From the NCBI RefSeq assembly GCF_000002425.4, contig NC_037270.1, forward strand, positions 11,876,999 to 11,940,998: a stretch of 64,000 bases of DNA, given 5' to 3'. The stretch is from Physcomitrium patens. Taxonomy: Eukaryota; Streptophyta; Bryopsida; Funariales; Funariaceae. Both the position numbers and the translations under genes were made by a program. This document shows positions 38,339 to 51,135 of the stretch, one piece after another; the stretch's first letter is position 1; each line of letters begins with the position of its first letter. The notes beneath the pieces were generated by a model. It was given only the letters and a program-made list of their open reading frames with translations, was not told the DNA's origin and made no database searches.

Positions 38339-40903
38339 AAGAGTCTTCTAAATTCAAGATTGAAGAGAACTTCTTGTTTTTTAAAGAACGTTTGTTCATT
38401 CCTGAAAGGCCAACTTGCTTGCGAATTCTTCAAACATGCAATGACTTCCTTGTAATTGGACATTTTAGATTCAACAAGATCTTAGAACTTCTGTCTAGAG
38501 ACTTTTGGTGGCCTAAAATGTAAAAAGACATTAAAAAATTTGTACTATCATGTGATACTTGTTCAAGGTCAAAGAATCCTTGACATTGGCCATATAAACT
38601 TCTTCAACCCCTTCCTATTCTAAGACAACCATAGTCATCTATCTCCATGGATTTTATTACAGATCTTCTACTATCAAGCTCATTTGATACTATCTTCATA
38701 GTTATTAATCAATTGACTAAGATGGCACATTTTATACCTTATAGGAAGTCAATTATTAGTAAAGAGATGACAAGGCTCTTTATTGACAATATCTATTATT
38801 ACCACGGATTGCCAAACGATATTGTGTTAGATCATAGATCATAGATCATAATTTGTATTAAGATTTTGGAAGGTACTCTTCAAGTTTCTTTAAGTTGACA
38901 TTAACCTTTCTTTTATCTTCTACCTTCAAACTGATGGCCAAACAGAGTGGATCAATCAAATTCTTGAGCAGTATTTGAAGTGTACCATCAACTAATAACA
39001 AAACAATTAGACTTCCTACTTGTTGTTGGTGGAGTTTGCATATAATATACAATCTATGCATCTATGCAACAAATGTCATTCTACTCAAACTATGGTGATC
39101 ATCCAAAGTTGGATATAATAGAATCTTTAAAGTTGATAAATCCATCAATAGATAAGTTTGTTAGAAAGATGGCTGAACTTCAAGCAACCATGAAGACTCA
39201 CCTAGAAAAGGCTCAATGACGTTATAAGCTAGTGGTGGATGAATTAAGAAAAGAATATCCTCCATTCCAAGTTGGTGACAAAGTGTGGCTTCTTCAGTGC
39301 AATATAAAAACTAACAGATCATGTCATAAGTTGGACTACCAAAGGTTGGAATCATTTGTGATTTAGAAACAAATCAATAATATAACTTATCACTTGGAGT
39401 TACCTTTATCTATAAAAATTCATCCAATCTTTCATGTTTTACTTTTGAAAAGGTATAAAGAATCAAACTTATCAAGTTGAAGATAATTACCACCTCCTAT
39501 GGTTGAAATCAAAGATCATATTGAATTTGAGGTAGAAGAGGTATTAGATTCAAGGATAAGACATGGAAGGCTTGAATATCTGGTCCATTGGCATGGATAT
39601 GATATCAACGATTGTATGTAAAAACCAACTAGCAACCTTGTAAATGTACAAATGAAGGTTCAAAATTTCCATCAATGACATCCATCCAGATCAAAAGTGA
39701 CAAAATGAGAAATAGTAGCTTGGTAAGATGGCTTCACTATGAAGATTCTTAGTTTTTGGCCTCATAAAGAAGGGAAGGAGGTAGCCTTTGAAGAGACAAT
39801 TTTTTCAAATATTTAGAATAGTATAAGTCAATAATTTGAGTTCATAATCATAATCTATTTATATTCTTTTGGTCTTGTGTATTTTATATGATATGGATAG
39901 TGAAGAGATAGACACCTTATTGGTCATACCATCTCAACCAAGTAGCTTGCAAAGTTGATCCTAAGATGAAGAGCCTCATGAACCACAATGACGTTGTCAT
40001 GTTGTAATACGACTATATAGTGAAATTATAATCAAAGTTGAATTTCTAATTAATATCTAATTATCTTAATTAAATTATAATTTGAAGCATCTAAACATGG
40101 CTTTTATATTAGCCTCTTAGGTTATTTTCTTATCTTAATAGTTAGTAGGTTGAAGGTTAGTTAATAATTTTACCCTCTAGGTTGTAGAGACTCTTCTACT
40201 ACCTTAGAAAGACCATAAACTAATAAAATCAGGTTAGAAGAGGTAAATAATTAGTATAATTGGTACTAGGGTTAAGTTGAGAGTAGGATTGGAATAAAAA
40301 AACCTTATGATACATTAGATTGATACCTATGGGTCGACCATTTGTGAGACAGGATCGAAATCAAATCTTTGGCCACTAAAACGACGGCCTAGGGCAAAAT
40401 AGGGATTTATTTGAAGATCAAAGGTTAGTATTTGAGAGCTAGCTTAAAGTTATTTTCAAAGACATAAGAATTGTTTTGAGTGGATTTTGGAAGACTTAGC
40501 AATTATTTTTCAAAGTTAGGAATTATATCAGTGATTTGGATTTTATATAATATAATTAGGACTAGAAATTTTGGTAGTTCGTGCAATTGATGTAACATCT
40601 ACAGTTGTAAACTTGGTACTCTTTGGATTATTGAGTGTACTAAGTGTATACAAATTTTTTTGATAATCTAACTGCATAGTTTAGAGATATCTAGTTTTTA
40701 GTATAAGAGAGTTTTAGAAGGTGGCAGTTTGAGGTTTGATAGAGTTTCTATGATATCTAAAGATCTATTAGTTGAATTTAAGTGAAAATTAGCATGGTGT
40801 TGAAGGACTTGAAGATCAAGCTACACACTAATTTTAAGATAAAGTTAATAATTGGAAATGAAGAAATAATTGTTGGGATTTTTGCTTCACTTTTCAAGTT
40901 GGT

Positions 40904-41444
40904 ATCACGGCCATAATCATGTAAGCTAATAATTACATATAGAAGTAGGTAAAAGTAAGTTAATTCTATAATATTTAATATGGAAGCTTCCTAGAAACTT
41001 CCTAGATGCTGTTTTGACTTCATAGGTGTCTTTAATTGACTTTTTGGATTAGAAACGTGGTCAACAAGTTGGCCATGTGCCACACATGTTGTTAGCTTGA
41101 AGATCAAGCTAACTATGTGGCCTACACGTAGAAAAACTTGCCTTGTAAGTCAAGGCATGTGCCCTACAAAGTCAATACATATTGGAGGTCCTATAGAACG
41201 TCGCAACGTAGCGTCTAGTTAGAGAGTATATATAGAGACAAGAGTGAAGGCTTCTTCACTCTTGTCAACTCCTTTCTTGCTTCTAGTCTAGTTTCAAGGG
41301 TCTCTAGTTTTCTTGTCTTTTGGCAATAGCCATTCCAGTTCCCCTTTCAATATATATACTTATTTATATATATTTTGTTACCTGTCTTTGAGTGAAGGCT
41401 CACTTGTCTGAATTATTTTTTTCATCGAGTTCTTGTCCTTGACA
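40904..41444 (+). repeat. 5' LTR of chromovirus B
   Basis: Pairs with 46,718-47,259. A TATA box (TATATATA) lies at 41,227-41,234, immediately followed by a perfect 13-bp inverted repeat at 41,237-41,266. GAAnnTTC palindromes occur near 40,983-41,000. Confidence 0.95.
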
Positions 41445-44400
41445 GATTCACAAGAGTACACCTACAATATCAGAGCTTTGTCTAATCTTGATTAAGAGTG
41501 GATTACTCCTTTTTTCTTGATAAGATATAAGCATATTAGAAGTTGCGGATTACCCTCTTCTAAACTGATATTGTCCTTAGTATTTTCTTTGTCCGCAAGT
41601 CCTCTTTTCTAGTTGTCTTGAGCGATATTAGACATCTTCTCTCTTCTAAGTATTATCATGGCAGAACTTCTTGAAATGAAGAGTGCAATGGCACAAATGC
41701 AAGAGCAATTGAGGGAGTTAATGCTTGCAATGCATCAACTCAATTTACCACCACAAAGAGCAACAAGATTAGCAAGAAGTGAAGATATAGAAATGGTTGG
41801 AGCTGCTTCAACATCTGCACCGAACCATGTCTTTTCTCCTATGGTGGAACACCCTTCAAATGTTAGAGAACCAAGAATTGCCCTACCCGAGAAGTTTGAT
41901 GGCACCAGATCCAAGTTTCGAGGATTTATCAATCAAGTATAACTTGTGATTGAACTTCAACCCCAAAGCTATCCAACTCTAAGATCACAAGTTAGATTCA
42001 TTGGTACGCTTCTTTCAGGTTCGGCACTATCGTGGTTTTCATCTTTTTTTGAACAACAAGATCCAATATTGGATAATCTAGAGGCTTTTTTGGCGGAGTT
42101 TTGATCCATGTATGGAGAACATGATGCAATTCGTGTTGCAACCAATAAGATCCATATTTTACGACAAGGCAATCGATCAGTAACGTTATATGCTTCACAA
42201 TTTCGACAACTTGCAACTGATATTAAGTGGGATGATGCTCCACTTATTAGCCAATTTCTCTATGGATTATAATATGAGGTAAAAAAATTAATGCTCAACT
42301 TACCTGATCCTCAAACATTGAGTCAAGCAATTGACTTTGCTATGAAGTGCGACAATCGCCTTTTTGAATTTCGATCTGAGAACCGTACAAGTGGACCTCA
42401 ATGTTACTATAATTCAATGGCAACACCAACACCTCTTCAATACATACATTCAAAAGTAGAGAATATGCAAATTGATGCAGTACGTTTCAAACCTCTTACT
42501 GAGCAAGAAAAGACTCGTCATTCGTCAAGAAGGATTATATTTATATTATGGATAACCAAAGCACACTGCTCAACATTGTCCAAAGAAACAAGGCAATCAC
42601 AAAATGAGGAGTATGGCTGTGAAAGAAGATAATATGTCGGAAAACGAATTTGTCCAGGTACAATAGGGACCGTGCGGCTGGATCCTTGCACAATATCTAG
42701 TAAAGGTCCTATTCTCTCCTCAGAGCCCCCTCCTTGTTTTACATTAAATGTTATTTTAGGACCTAAATATTACAAAGTCTTTGCCTTATTAGATTCAGGT
42801 GCCTCAACGTGTTTTTTAGATGAAGAATGTACTAAAAGACATAGCATATCTTTAGTTAAGAAAACTAAACATGTTCATGTAGAAGTCATAGATGGTCGTC
42901 CATTATCTTCTGGAGATATTACTCACGAAACCCTTCCTATAGAAGTAATAATCAATGGTCATTATAGTTTTGTAGTATTTAATATCATTAGATCTCCCTC
43001 TAATCCTATCATTTTAGGTTTATCGTGGTTAGAAAAATACAACCCTCAAATAGACTGGATTTCTCGAACTCTTACTTTCTCTAAAAGTATAACTAACAGT
43101 GTAGTTAAGCAAGTAGAGAGTCATAAGTCCAATTCAATTAAACCCGTATTTATAGGTGCAAAAGCTTTCTTGCATGCAACTATGAAAGAATCACCATATA
43201 TTATTTATGCTACATCCGTTTCTACTGGTGAAAAGACTTTAAGTGGCATTCCAAGCCAATATCAAGAATTTCAAGATGTATTTGAGAAAAAAAATGCGGA
43301 TACACTTCCGGAACCTCATCCCTATGATTGCTCAATTGACCTTCAAGAAGGAGCACAACCGCCATTCGGACCAATCTATAGTTTATCACAAAATGAGTTG
43401 CCTCAACTCAAGGAGTATATTGAAGAAAATCTAGCCAAGAATTTCATACGCCATTCTAAATCTTCCGCAGGAGCTCCAATTCTATTTGTAAAGAAAAAAG
43501 ATGGATCATTGCGGATGTGTGTTGATTATCGAGGACTCAACAAGATTACCATTAAAAACAGGTATCCACTACCTTTAATATCCGAACTTCTTGATCAGCT
43601 GAATCAAGTTAAGATCTATACAAAAATAGATCTTCGGGGAGCATACAATCTAGTACGCATCAAAGAAGGAGATGAATGGAAGACTGCATTTCGAACTAGG
43701 TATGGACATTTTGAATACAACGTCATGTCTTTTGGACTTACAAATGCACCAACAGCTTTTCAACATCTAATGAATGATGTTTTTCGAGAGTTTTTGGACG
43801 ATTTTGTGATATGTTATCTAGACGACATCTTGATCTATTCTAAGAATCTAAAATGACATGAACTTCATGTTCGTCGTGTGTTACAAAAATTAAGAGATGT
43901 AGGACTCTATGCCAAGATAGAAAAGTGTGTATTCCACACTACTCAAGTTGATTTCTTAGGTTACATCATTTCAAATGATGGACTTATGATGGATCCTGAG
44001 AAAGTTCAAACTATTATAGATTGGAAGATCCCAATAACGGTAAGAGATGTCCAATATTTTTTAGGATTTGCCAACTACTATCGGATCTTCATCGAAGACT
44101 TCTCTCGAGTTGCAGCTCCACTTACACGTTTGACTTGTAAAGACAAACTCCAATGGAATTAAGAAGCGGAAGTTGCTTTTGAATCTTTGAAGACATCGTT
44201 TGTTTCTGCAACAATCTTGTATCGTGTTGATTTTTCCAAAGCATTCTTTATAAAAACAGATGCATCGGACTTTGCTCTGGGTGTGGTTTTATCACTAATG
44301 GGAACAGATGACAAACTTCATCCAGTAGCCTTTCATTCAAGAAAATTCTCAGCAGCAAAAATCAATTATGAGATCCATGACAAAGAACTTCTTGTAATTG

Positions 44401-46259
44401 TGGATTCTTTTCAAGAATGGCGTCATTATCTAAAAGGCCCTTCTAGTCCAGTCACCGTGTATACGGATCACAAGAACTTTGAATATTTTATGTCAACACG
44501 CGTATTAAATCGTCGCCAAGCTCGTTGGAGCATGTCTTTATCAAGATTCGAGTTCATCATCACTTATCGGCCAGAAAAACTACAAGGTTTATCCGATGCT
44601 TATCTAGACGTTCTTATCTTGCACCAAAAGAAAGAGATGCAGCTTTTGAGCAACAAAAAATGGTTCTCTTGAAGCCGGAACAATTTCATCTTCGAGCAAT
44701 AAAATCAACATTGATTGTTGATTTAACTTTCCTTAAGCAAGTCCAGTTAAGTATGTCTTCAGACCTTCTTGTTCATGATATCAAGAACAATTCTTCTAAA
44801 TCTCATGATTCATCTGAATTTGAATTCAAGAACAACCTACTCTATTTTGAAGGACGCCTATATGTTCCAGAAGGAGAAGCACGTTTATGTGTTCTTCAAG
44901 CTCGTCACGACTTTCTAGTAGCAGGACATTTCGAATATAATAAGACTTTGGAGCTGATATCTAGGGATTTTTGGTGGCCTCAAATGTAGAAGGCAGTTAA
45001 AGATTTTGTACAATCATGTGATGTTTGCTCCAGATCGAAAATTCCTTGTAATCGACCTTTTGGACTTCTTCAGCCATTACCCATTCCAGAACAACCATGG
45101 TCTTCTGCTTCTATGGACTTCATCATGAATCTTTCAATCTCAGGTTCTTATGACTCTATATTCGTGATAGTAGATGGTTTTACCAAGATGGCACATTTTG
45201 TACCATGTACAAAATCTATCACAGGTGAAGAAATAGCTAAGCTCTTTCTTGACAATATCTATCATTATCATGGATTATCCAAGGATATTATATCAGATAG
45301 GGAAACTCAATTTGTATCAAGATTTTGGCGGACTCTTTTCAAGATTCTTAAAGTGGATATAAAACTATCTTCGGCATTCCATCCTCAAACTGATGGACAA
45401 ACGGAGCGTGTTAATCAAGTTTTGGAGTAATATTTAAGATGTACTATTAATTACCAACAAGATGATTGGACAACTCTTTTGCCATTGGCAGAGTTTGCTT
45501 ACAATAACACAGTACATTCTTCTACAAAACAAACACCTTTCTTTATTAATTATGGTTATCATCCACGACTTGATACTTTTAACTTTTCAAAAGTTGATAA
45601 TCTTGCTGCGAAAGATTTGGCAATTCATTTATCAAAGCTACATGCAACGATGAAGGCGAAGTTAAAAGAGGCTCAAGAACAACAAAAGGCCAATGCGGAT
45701 GTCTATCGAAAGAAACAACCATCATTTGTCTTAGGTGATAAGGTATGGCTACTTCGTCACAATATCAAGACCACTCGTCCTTGTGACAAGTTGGACTATC
45801 GAAAGGTGGGACCATTTTCTATTTCTGCACAAATCAATCCAGTTGCATATCGTTTAGATCTACCAGAGTCAATGAAAATCCATCCTGTATTCCACGTGTC
45901 TCTTCTTGAACCATACAAGACAATGGACATACCAAGAAGACGAGAAGCTCCACCTCCTCCTATAGAAGTGGACAATAATGAAGAGTTTGAAGTAGAAGAA
46001 GTCTTAGATTCAAGGCGACGTCGAAATAAATTAGAATATCTTGTCCATTGGCATGGATATGATATTAGTGAACATACATGGGAGCCAATAAAGAATCTTA
46101 CAAATGCAGTAAAGGCCGTGGAGGCTTTTCATAAACGACATCCATCAAAATCAAGATGAAAACCTTCTTTAGAAAAGAAACAACATCTAGGCAAGATGAC
46201 ATTCTACTTTCAATTCTTGTTCGTAGCTTTGTTGTAGTAGTGGCGCTCAGGAGATGGAG

Positions 46260-46680
46260 AACCAACAACCAGCAGATTCAACTCAAGAGCCTTCATTTGC
46301 TGACCTGTCGGACGAGACATTACGATTGTCACAACCTTCAAGATGACACAATCGAGATGAAGATCTTCAAGAATTACATGTTCTTCCTCGAATAGATGGT
46401 GAGATACAACGCATTTGGTATCACGATTTGGGAAGGGACTCCCGATGTTTGGTGATTTTGCTAGAGGTAGGAACAACTCCTGATGGTGTTCCAAATATTC
46501 TATTCGAAGGAAGTTACGAAGGTTTCAACAATGATCAAATAACTGGGTGGTCTTCCCGCCCTAGTATGGGACACTACCGATGGTTGAGAGGCCCTATCAA
46601 TCATCTTCGAAGAAAACAGAGATCAGAGTATGTGGCGAATACAATTCGTCGCATCATAGATTTTCTCAACATATGATGAC
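46260..46680 (+). other. Extra reading frame between chromodomain and 3' LTR (fossil)
   Basis: Downstream of the chromodomain, chromovirus B has coding-like sequence that belongs to no standard Ty3/gypsy domain. Words such as GHYRWLRGPINHLRR and YVANTIRRIIDFLN recur in the same place in chromovirus A (about 5,590-5,760, minus), at about 54,480-54,680 and about 56,640-56,800 (plus). A diverged form occurs in family II at about 47,700-47,935. No membrane span or envelope feature is seen. It is broken in this copy. The function is unknown. Confidence 0.65.
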
Positions 46681-46717
46681 CGCTCCTCGTGGAACTCGGC
46701 CCTAGAAGGGGGGGTAA

Positions 46718-47259
46718 TGTCACGGCCATAATCATGTAAGCTAATAATTACATATAGAAGTAGGTAAAAATAAGTTAATTCTATAATATTTAATATGGAA
46801 GCTTTCTAGAAACTTCCTAGACGCTGCTTTGACTTCATAGGTATCTTTAATTGACTTTTTGGATTAGAAACGTGGTCAACAAGTTGGCCATGTAGCACAC
46901 ATGTTGTTAGCTTGAAGATTAAGCTAACTATGTGGCCCACACATAGAAAAACTTGCCTTGTAAGTCAAGGCATGTGCCTTACAAAGTCAACACATATTGG
47001 AGGTCATATAGAACGTGGCCACGTAGCCCCTAGTTAGAGAGTATATATAGAGACAAGAGTGAAGGCTTCTTCACTCTTGTCAACTCTTTTCTTGCTTCTA
47101 GTCTAGTTTCAAGGGTCTCTAGTTTTCTTGTCTTTTGGCAATAGCCATTCCAGTTCCTCTTTCAATATATATACTTATTTATATATATTTTGTTACCTCT
47201 CTTTGAGTAAAGGCTCACTTGTCTGAATTATTTTTTTCATCGAGTTCTTGTCCTTGACA
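46718..47259 (+). repeat. 3' LTR of chromovirus B
   Basis: Starts TGTCACGG after a purine tract and ends CTTGACA, next to GTTGG. Pairs with 40,904-41,444. Confidence 0.95.
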
Positions 47260-47979
47260 GTTGGTGGCCAAGTAACATTAGTGCAATTTTTGGAGGTTTT
47301 ATCACAATTGTAAGTTGGATTGGGCTTAAAAATCTTGAGCATATAGAAGAGTTACATTAACAATTGCAAGCAAAATTCCACAATTAGTGGACGGTCGGAT
47401 TAGATGTTACAGCTTATTAAAGCTCACTGTTTAGAATTGGGCTTGTAAGAAAAATCTAAATTGCTTAAATATAAAAACAACATGGTAATTAGAATTTATA
47501 TATGGTTAAGACTACTAAAAAGAGTGTTTTAAGCACTTTTGAATTGAAATTCAAATTATATTCTTTTTGTATGGATGAAACCTATTAGGATTTCTTGGCT
47601 ACTTGTGAAACACAATCTCACCTTCCACAGCTAAGTGCCCAATGTATTCTTGAGCAAAACAACACGTAATATGACAACGTCAAAGGATACCTAGTAATAG
47701 GTTGCTGGTAATTATGTTTGAGGTAGAACTTGCCTATAAAGGATGCCTAGAAGGAGTGTTTGTAAGACAATTCTGTAACAAAGATATCAAAGTTTATACT
47801 TGGACAAAAGTAGAAGACTTGGAGCACTATTGATGGCTACAAGGACCTATTAATCATTTGTCTTGTGAAAAACATCAAGAATATATAGTGGATATCATGC
47901 GACAGATCTTCAACTTCTTGCACGTATACTGACTTGTAGCAATATTACTTCTTGGAGACATCAAAGCTAGAGGATGAGG

Positions 47980-48393
47980 TGATATCACAAATGTATAATT
48001 GAAGAAGGTTTAAGAAGGTTCTTATATATTTTAGAAGATTTTAGAAGATTTTGATAGATTCTAAGAAGGTTCTAAAAGACTTTAATAGATTTTAAGAAAA
48101 TTTTAGAGAGTCATAGGAGATCCTAGAAGTTTTTAAGAAGCTTTAGATGATTTAGGAAGTTACCAAAGAAGGATTTTAGGCTTTCTTTGTTCCCCAGCCT
48201 CACGAAATTTTTTCAAAAAGCTTCTTGGCACTTAGTATATATAGAAGTCGAGATTGAGGGGATCTTCAATGTCGACAACTGACTTCTTGTAGTCTATCTA
48301 GGACCTTCTTGCTTTTTATCTGGTTATTACTTTAATGTTGAGCTTATTTTATTTCTTGATCTTGAGTCCTTGTCTTATGTGTAGTTCCAAACA
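47980..48393 (+). repeat. 3' LTR of family II element E
   Basis: Starts TGATATCAC after a purine tract and ends CCAAACA. Its counterpart is the inverted LTR at 62,137-62,560. Both contain a TAGTATATATA TATA region and many short AGAAGNTT-type words in a loose 10-bp rhythm. Confidence 0.75.
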
Positions 48394-48930
48394 TATATAC
48401 CAAGATGTCATTTATGAAGACTGTTACTTATTTGTTCAAAATGTCTCAAATTAAATTGTTCATTTGACTTATAAAAGAAACTAGAGCATTGGTAAGGCCA
48501 AAAGGTAAAAGAAGCCATTCAAAAGGTCTATAGTATATAAAAATGTCTTCTTTTTTATATATCTCTTTTGTGATAGGTGTCTATTGATTGCCATTGTAAT
48601 GATCTAATTTACTAAAGATGGTCACATCTTGAAGTTGATCAAGAAGTTCATCCACATATAGAAGTGGATATGCATTTTTAATAGTTTATTTTTTAAGACT
48701 TTGATAGTTGATACAAAGTCAAAGTCCACCATCCATCTTGGGTGCAAAGAATACAACTCCTCTCCATAGTAATATACTTTCTTAAATGAGGCTTTTCTCT
48801 AAAAATTCATTCAATATCTTATGCAGTTCTTGAAATTTCTTTAGTATTAGGCAATAAATTGGTCAATTTGCTAGTTTGGCTTCAGATAATAGTTCTATTG
48901 GAAAAAATGCATCTTTATTAGGAGAGACAT

Positions 48931-50186
48931 TGTAGTACTATAATTACTTATAGTATGTAAAAATTAGTTAGAACATATAATATGTTCATAAGTCTTAGTG
49001 TATGTTAGAATGGTTAGTAGATTAATTTAAAGAAAGTGGATATAAAAAACTTTATTTTGAATTTTATCTATTTTGATTATAGCATTTAAAAAAATTATAC
49101 GACCTAAATATTTAATATGAAGCTTTGAGAGGAGATTAGAGCCTAAAGATGAAAATCTTAACTAGTAGGATGCTTATTGGGAAGGATGAAAGCAAGGCAT
49201 GGTCAGATGAAGGCAAGGAATGGAGATCTTCATTCCTATTGGTCGAAGGCCATGTCCAATGGGCTTTAAGGAGGCTGCCTGAGGCCTTATTAGGGATTAA
49301 GGTTTCTTTTTTGAAGTCATTTGAGCTTTGTAGGCTAGAATCAGCAAGTTTAAGTTTTTGAGTATGGATTGGATGCAAATTTTGTGTAATTTGGAGTATT
49401 AATGAAAGAATTATTGGCGCTCAAAGTTAAGGTATCAATTTCATACCTACTATCACTCTTTGGAGTATAACATACATTTGCAAAGAGCAACAAAAGATTG
49501 GAGACTAGGATTAGAGAGAACACCTCTTCAACTATACTTTTTATAGATTTTTTTGATGAATTTAGAATTTAGATGAAGAAGTTATAGAGAGTTGAAGTCA
49601 ATACATCCAAATCAAAGGCTGTAAGTAAGTGATTTTGTTCACAATAATGGATTCACCCATATTTTGAGTTTTTAGACGAATTTTTGGCTCGAACTTTTTG
49701 AAGAAGATATATTATTTTATTAAAAATCTATACATACAATTTTTGTGGTATTTAAATATTTAATTTGTGAGATATGATGAAAATTACATATGGATGTATA
49801 AAAATTAGGATTTCAAGCTATTGTTAGGATTTTGGTGATATCTTAAGTTTCGTAATGAATTTGTAGTTTAAATTTAGGTTTGGAAGTTGGTAAGATCACA
49901 TTAGTACTTCATATAAAATTTGAATAAGTTTGGACAGTTGGATTAGGAGATAAAAGGTATTGAAGTTCGAAAAAAATTCCATGTAAGGGTATATAAGGTT
50001 TTAGACGGTTTTATCATATTTTGAATGTTATTTGTTACTATGGGCTTATGTATTTGATGTAATTGCTCCAAAAAGGAAAATTTCATATATCAACTTAGGA
50101 CTTACTTTACTATGAAGCTTGTTTGAGTAGTTAGTGATAACCAATAGCCTAGTACTTTCTTGAGGCAAATTCTCTCTATCTTAACA
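48931..50186 (+). mobile_element. Family C LTR-like insertion, copy 1
   Basis: A 1,256-bp sequence starting TGTAGT and ending TTAACA. Inverted, it matches 58,558-59,833 along its whole length and, in part, 55,790-56,615. It lies inside the pol region of element H. There is no coding content. TG...CA ends suggest a solo LTR, but no target duplication is visible. Confidence 0.7.
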
Positions 50187-51135
50187 ATGCCACTAGATAG
50201 GTCACTTAGAAAGATATTTCAATATTTGTATATGAGTTGTTCTTTCCATTCCACTCCTTTAGCTATCTTTTCTACTATTGATGTAAGATTTGCTTATACT
50301 CTATTTGCTTCTTCATATAAGTTATTTCTAAAAAAAAGTCTTTAGTCACAAATTATTTTCTTCTTTATTTAATGTGGAGGTACAAAGATTCCCCTTGCGT
50401 CTACCATCTTTGAAAGAAATTATTCTTAATATCCAATTGACTTACTTAAGTTCCACCTCTAGGCATGGCATACCAAAGATAACATCGGATCTTAGTTTTG
50501 TGATCCTCAACCTCTTTCTCTTAAGACGTAGGTATCAAATAACCTTAAGATTTCTTCTTCACATATCTTATTCAATACTTTCTCTCAGTCATTTATAAGG
50601 TATATACTTCCTCTATTGATTACCTTAGTTTCAATCTCGAGTTGGTTGGTAATTTAAGTCAAGATGAAATTTGAACTCAATCCTCACATCTTTCAAATAA
50701 CTTGCTGCATATATATTTCTTTCAATAGTATTTGCTTCAAATAGTTGGAGATATTGTAGCATGTTCAAGAGCTATTGACATACTTCTTCTTGCCTTGAAG
50801 TCCTAAAGTATGTACTTGACTTATTCAATTCAGCCTAGTATATATCAACTCTCTTGCCTTAGAGGCTTCTATTTGCCTTTGCAAAGTAGCTATCTGGCTT
50901 AAGAGATGTTGTATTTGAGCCTCCATCTGGGATTGCTCTACCATATCTCCCATACTAAAAATTTTCCACTAGATTTCACTATTATAATGCCTTCTCATCT
51001 CTTGATTGACTTTTTTAAAATATCTTATGGTAGCCTCAACACAATACCTAGTGTGATGACAATAACTGACTTTAGATTAGATAATGACTATTACCATACT
51101 ATCAAAGAATAATCTAATAATTACTCTGATATCAA

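Larger units (their letters stand above)
40904..47259 (+). mobile_element. Chromovirus B (Ty3/gypsy, family I), youngest full-length copy
   Basis: A complete-length chromovirus, 6.36 kb, with target duplication GTTGG (40,899-40,903 and 47,260-47,264). Parts: 5' LTR 40,904-41,444; a TATCAGAGC primer-site-like motif near 41,467; gag about 41,650-42,650; protease about 42,670-43,080 (LLDSGAS); reverse transcriptase about 43,400-43,950 ([10 protein letters not shown]); RNase H about 44,200-44,620; integrase about 44,860-45,900 with zinc-binding HHCC-like start; chromodomain about 45,980-46,150; an extra frame about 46,260-46,680; a purine tract 46,704-46,717; 3' LTR 46,718-47,259. It is broken by roughly six to eight changes. 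The LTRs differ at about 22 of 541 positions by eye (about 4%), which suggests insertion in the order of one to a few million years ago at usual plant rates. Confidence 0.95.
39995..47676 (+). mobile_element. Solo LTR, family D, about 1.3 kb, carrying chromovirus B
   Basis: Starts TGTCATG and ends TATGACA, with ACGT on both sides (39,991-39,994 and 47,677-47,680). Without the inserted chromovirus (40,904-47,264, including one duplication copy) it is about 1.32 kb. No internal region is visible, so it reads as a solo LTR. Relatives lie at 1-1,145, 34,385-34,985 (inverted) and 53,262-53,870. Confidence 0.65.
38339..48393 (+). mobile_element. Family II chromovirus E, 3' part, interrupted by nested elements
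   Basis: A plus-strand Ty3/gypsy fossil of which only the 3' part survives: integrase about 38,430-39,500 (MDFITDLL core), chromodomain about 39,520-39,680, an extra reading frame at about 39,890-39,990 continuing at 47,681-47,935, a purine tract at 47,965-47,979 and the 3' LTR at 47,980-48,393. It is split by solo LTR D (39,995-47,676), which itself contains chromovirus B. It is broken by many changes and is the oldest layer of this nest. Confidence 0.75.

Noticed and set aside
46260-46680. Extra reading frame read as an envelope gene
   Set aside because: No signal peptide, membrane span or cysteine pattern is seen in any copy; kept only as an unknown accessory frame.
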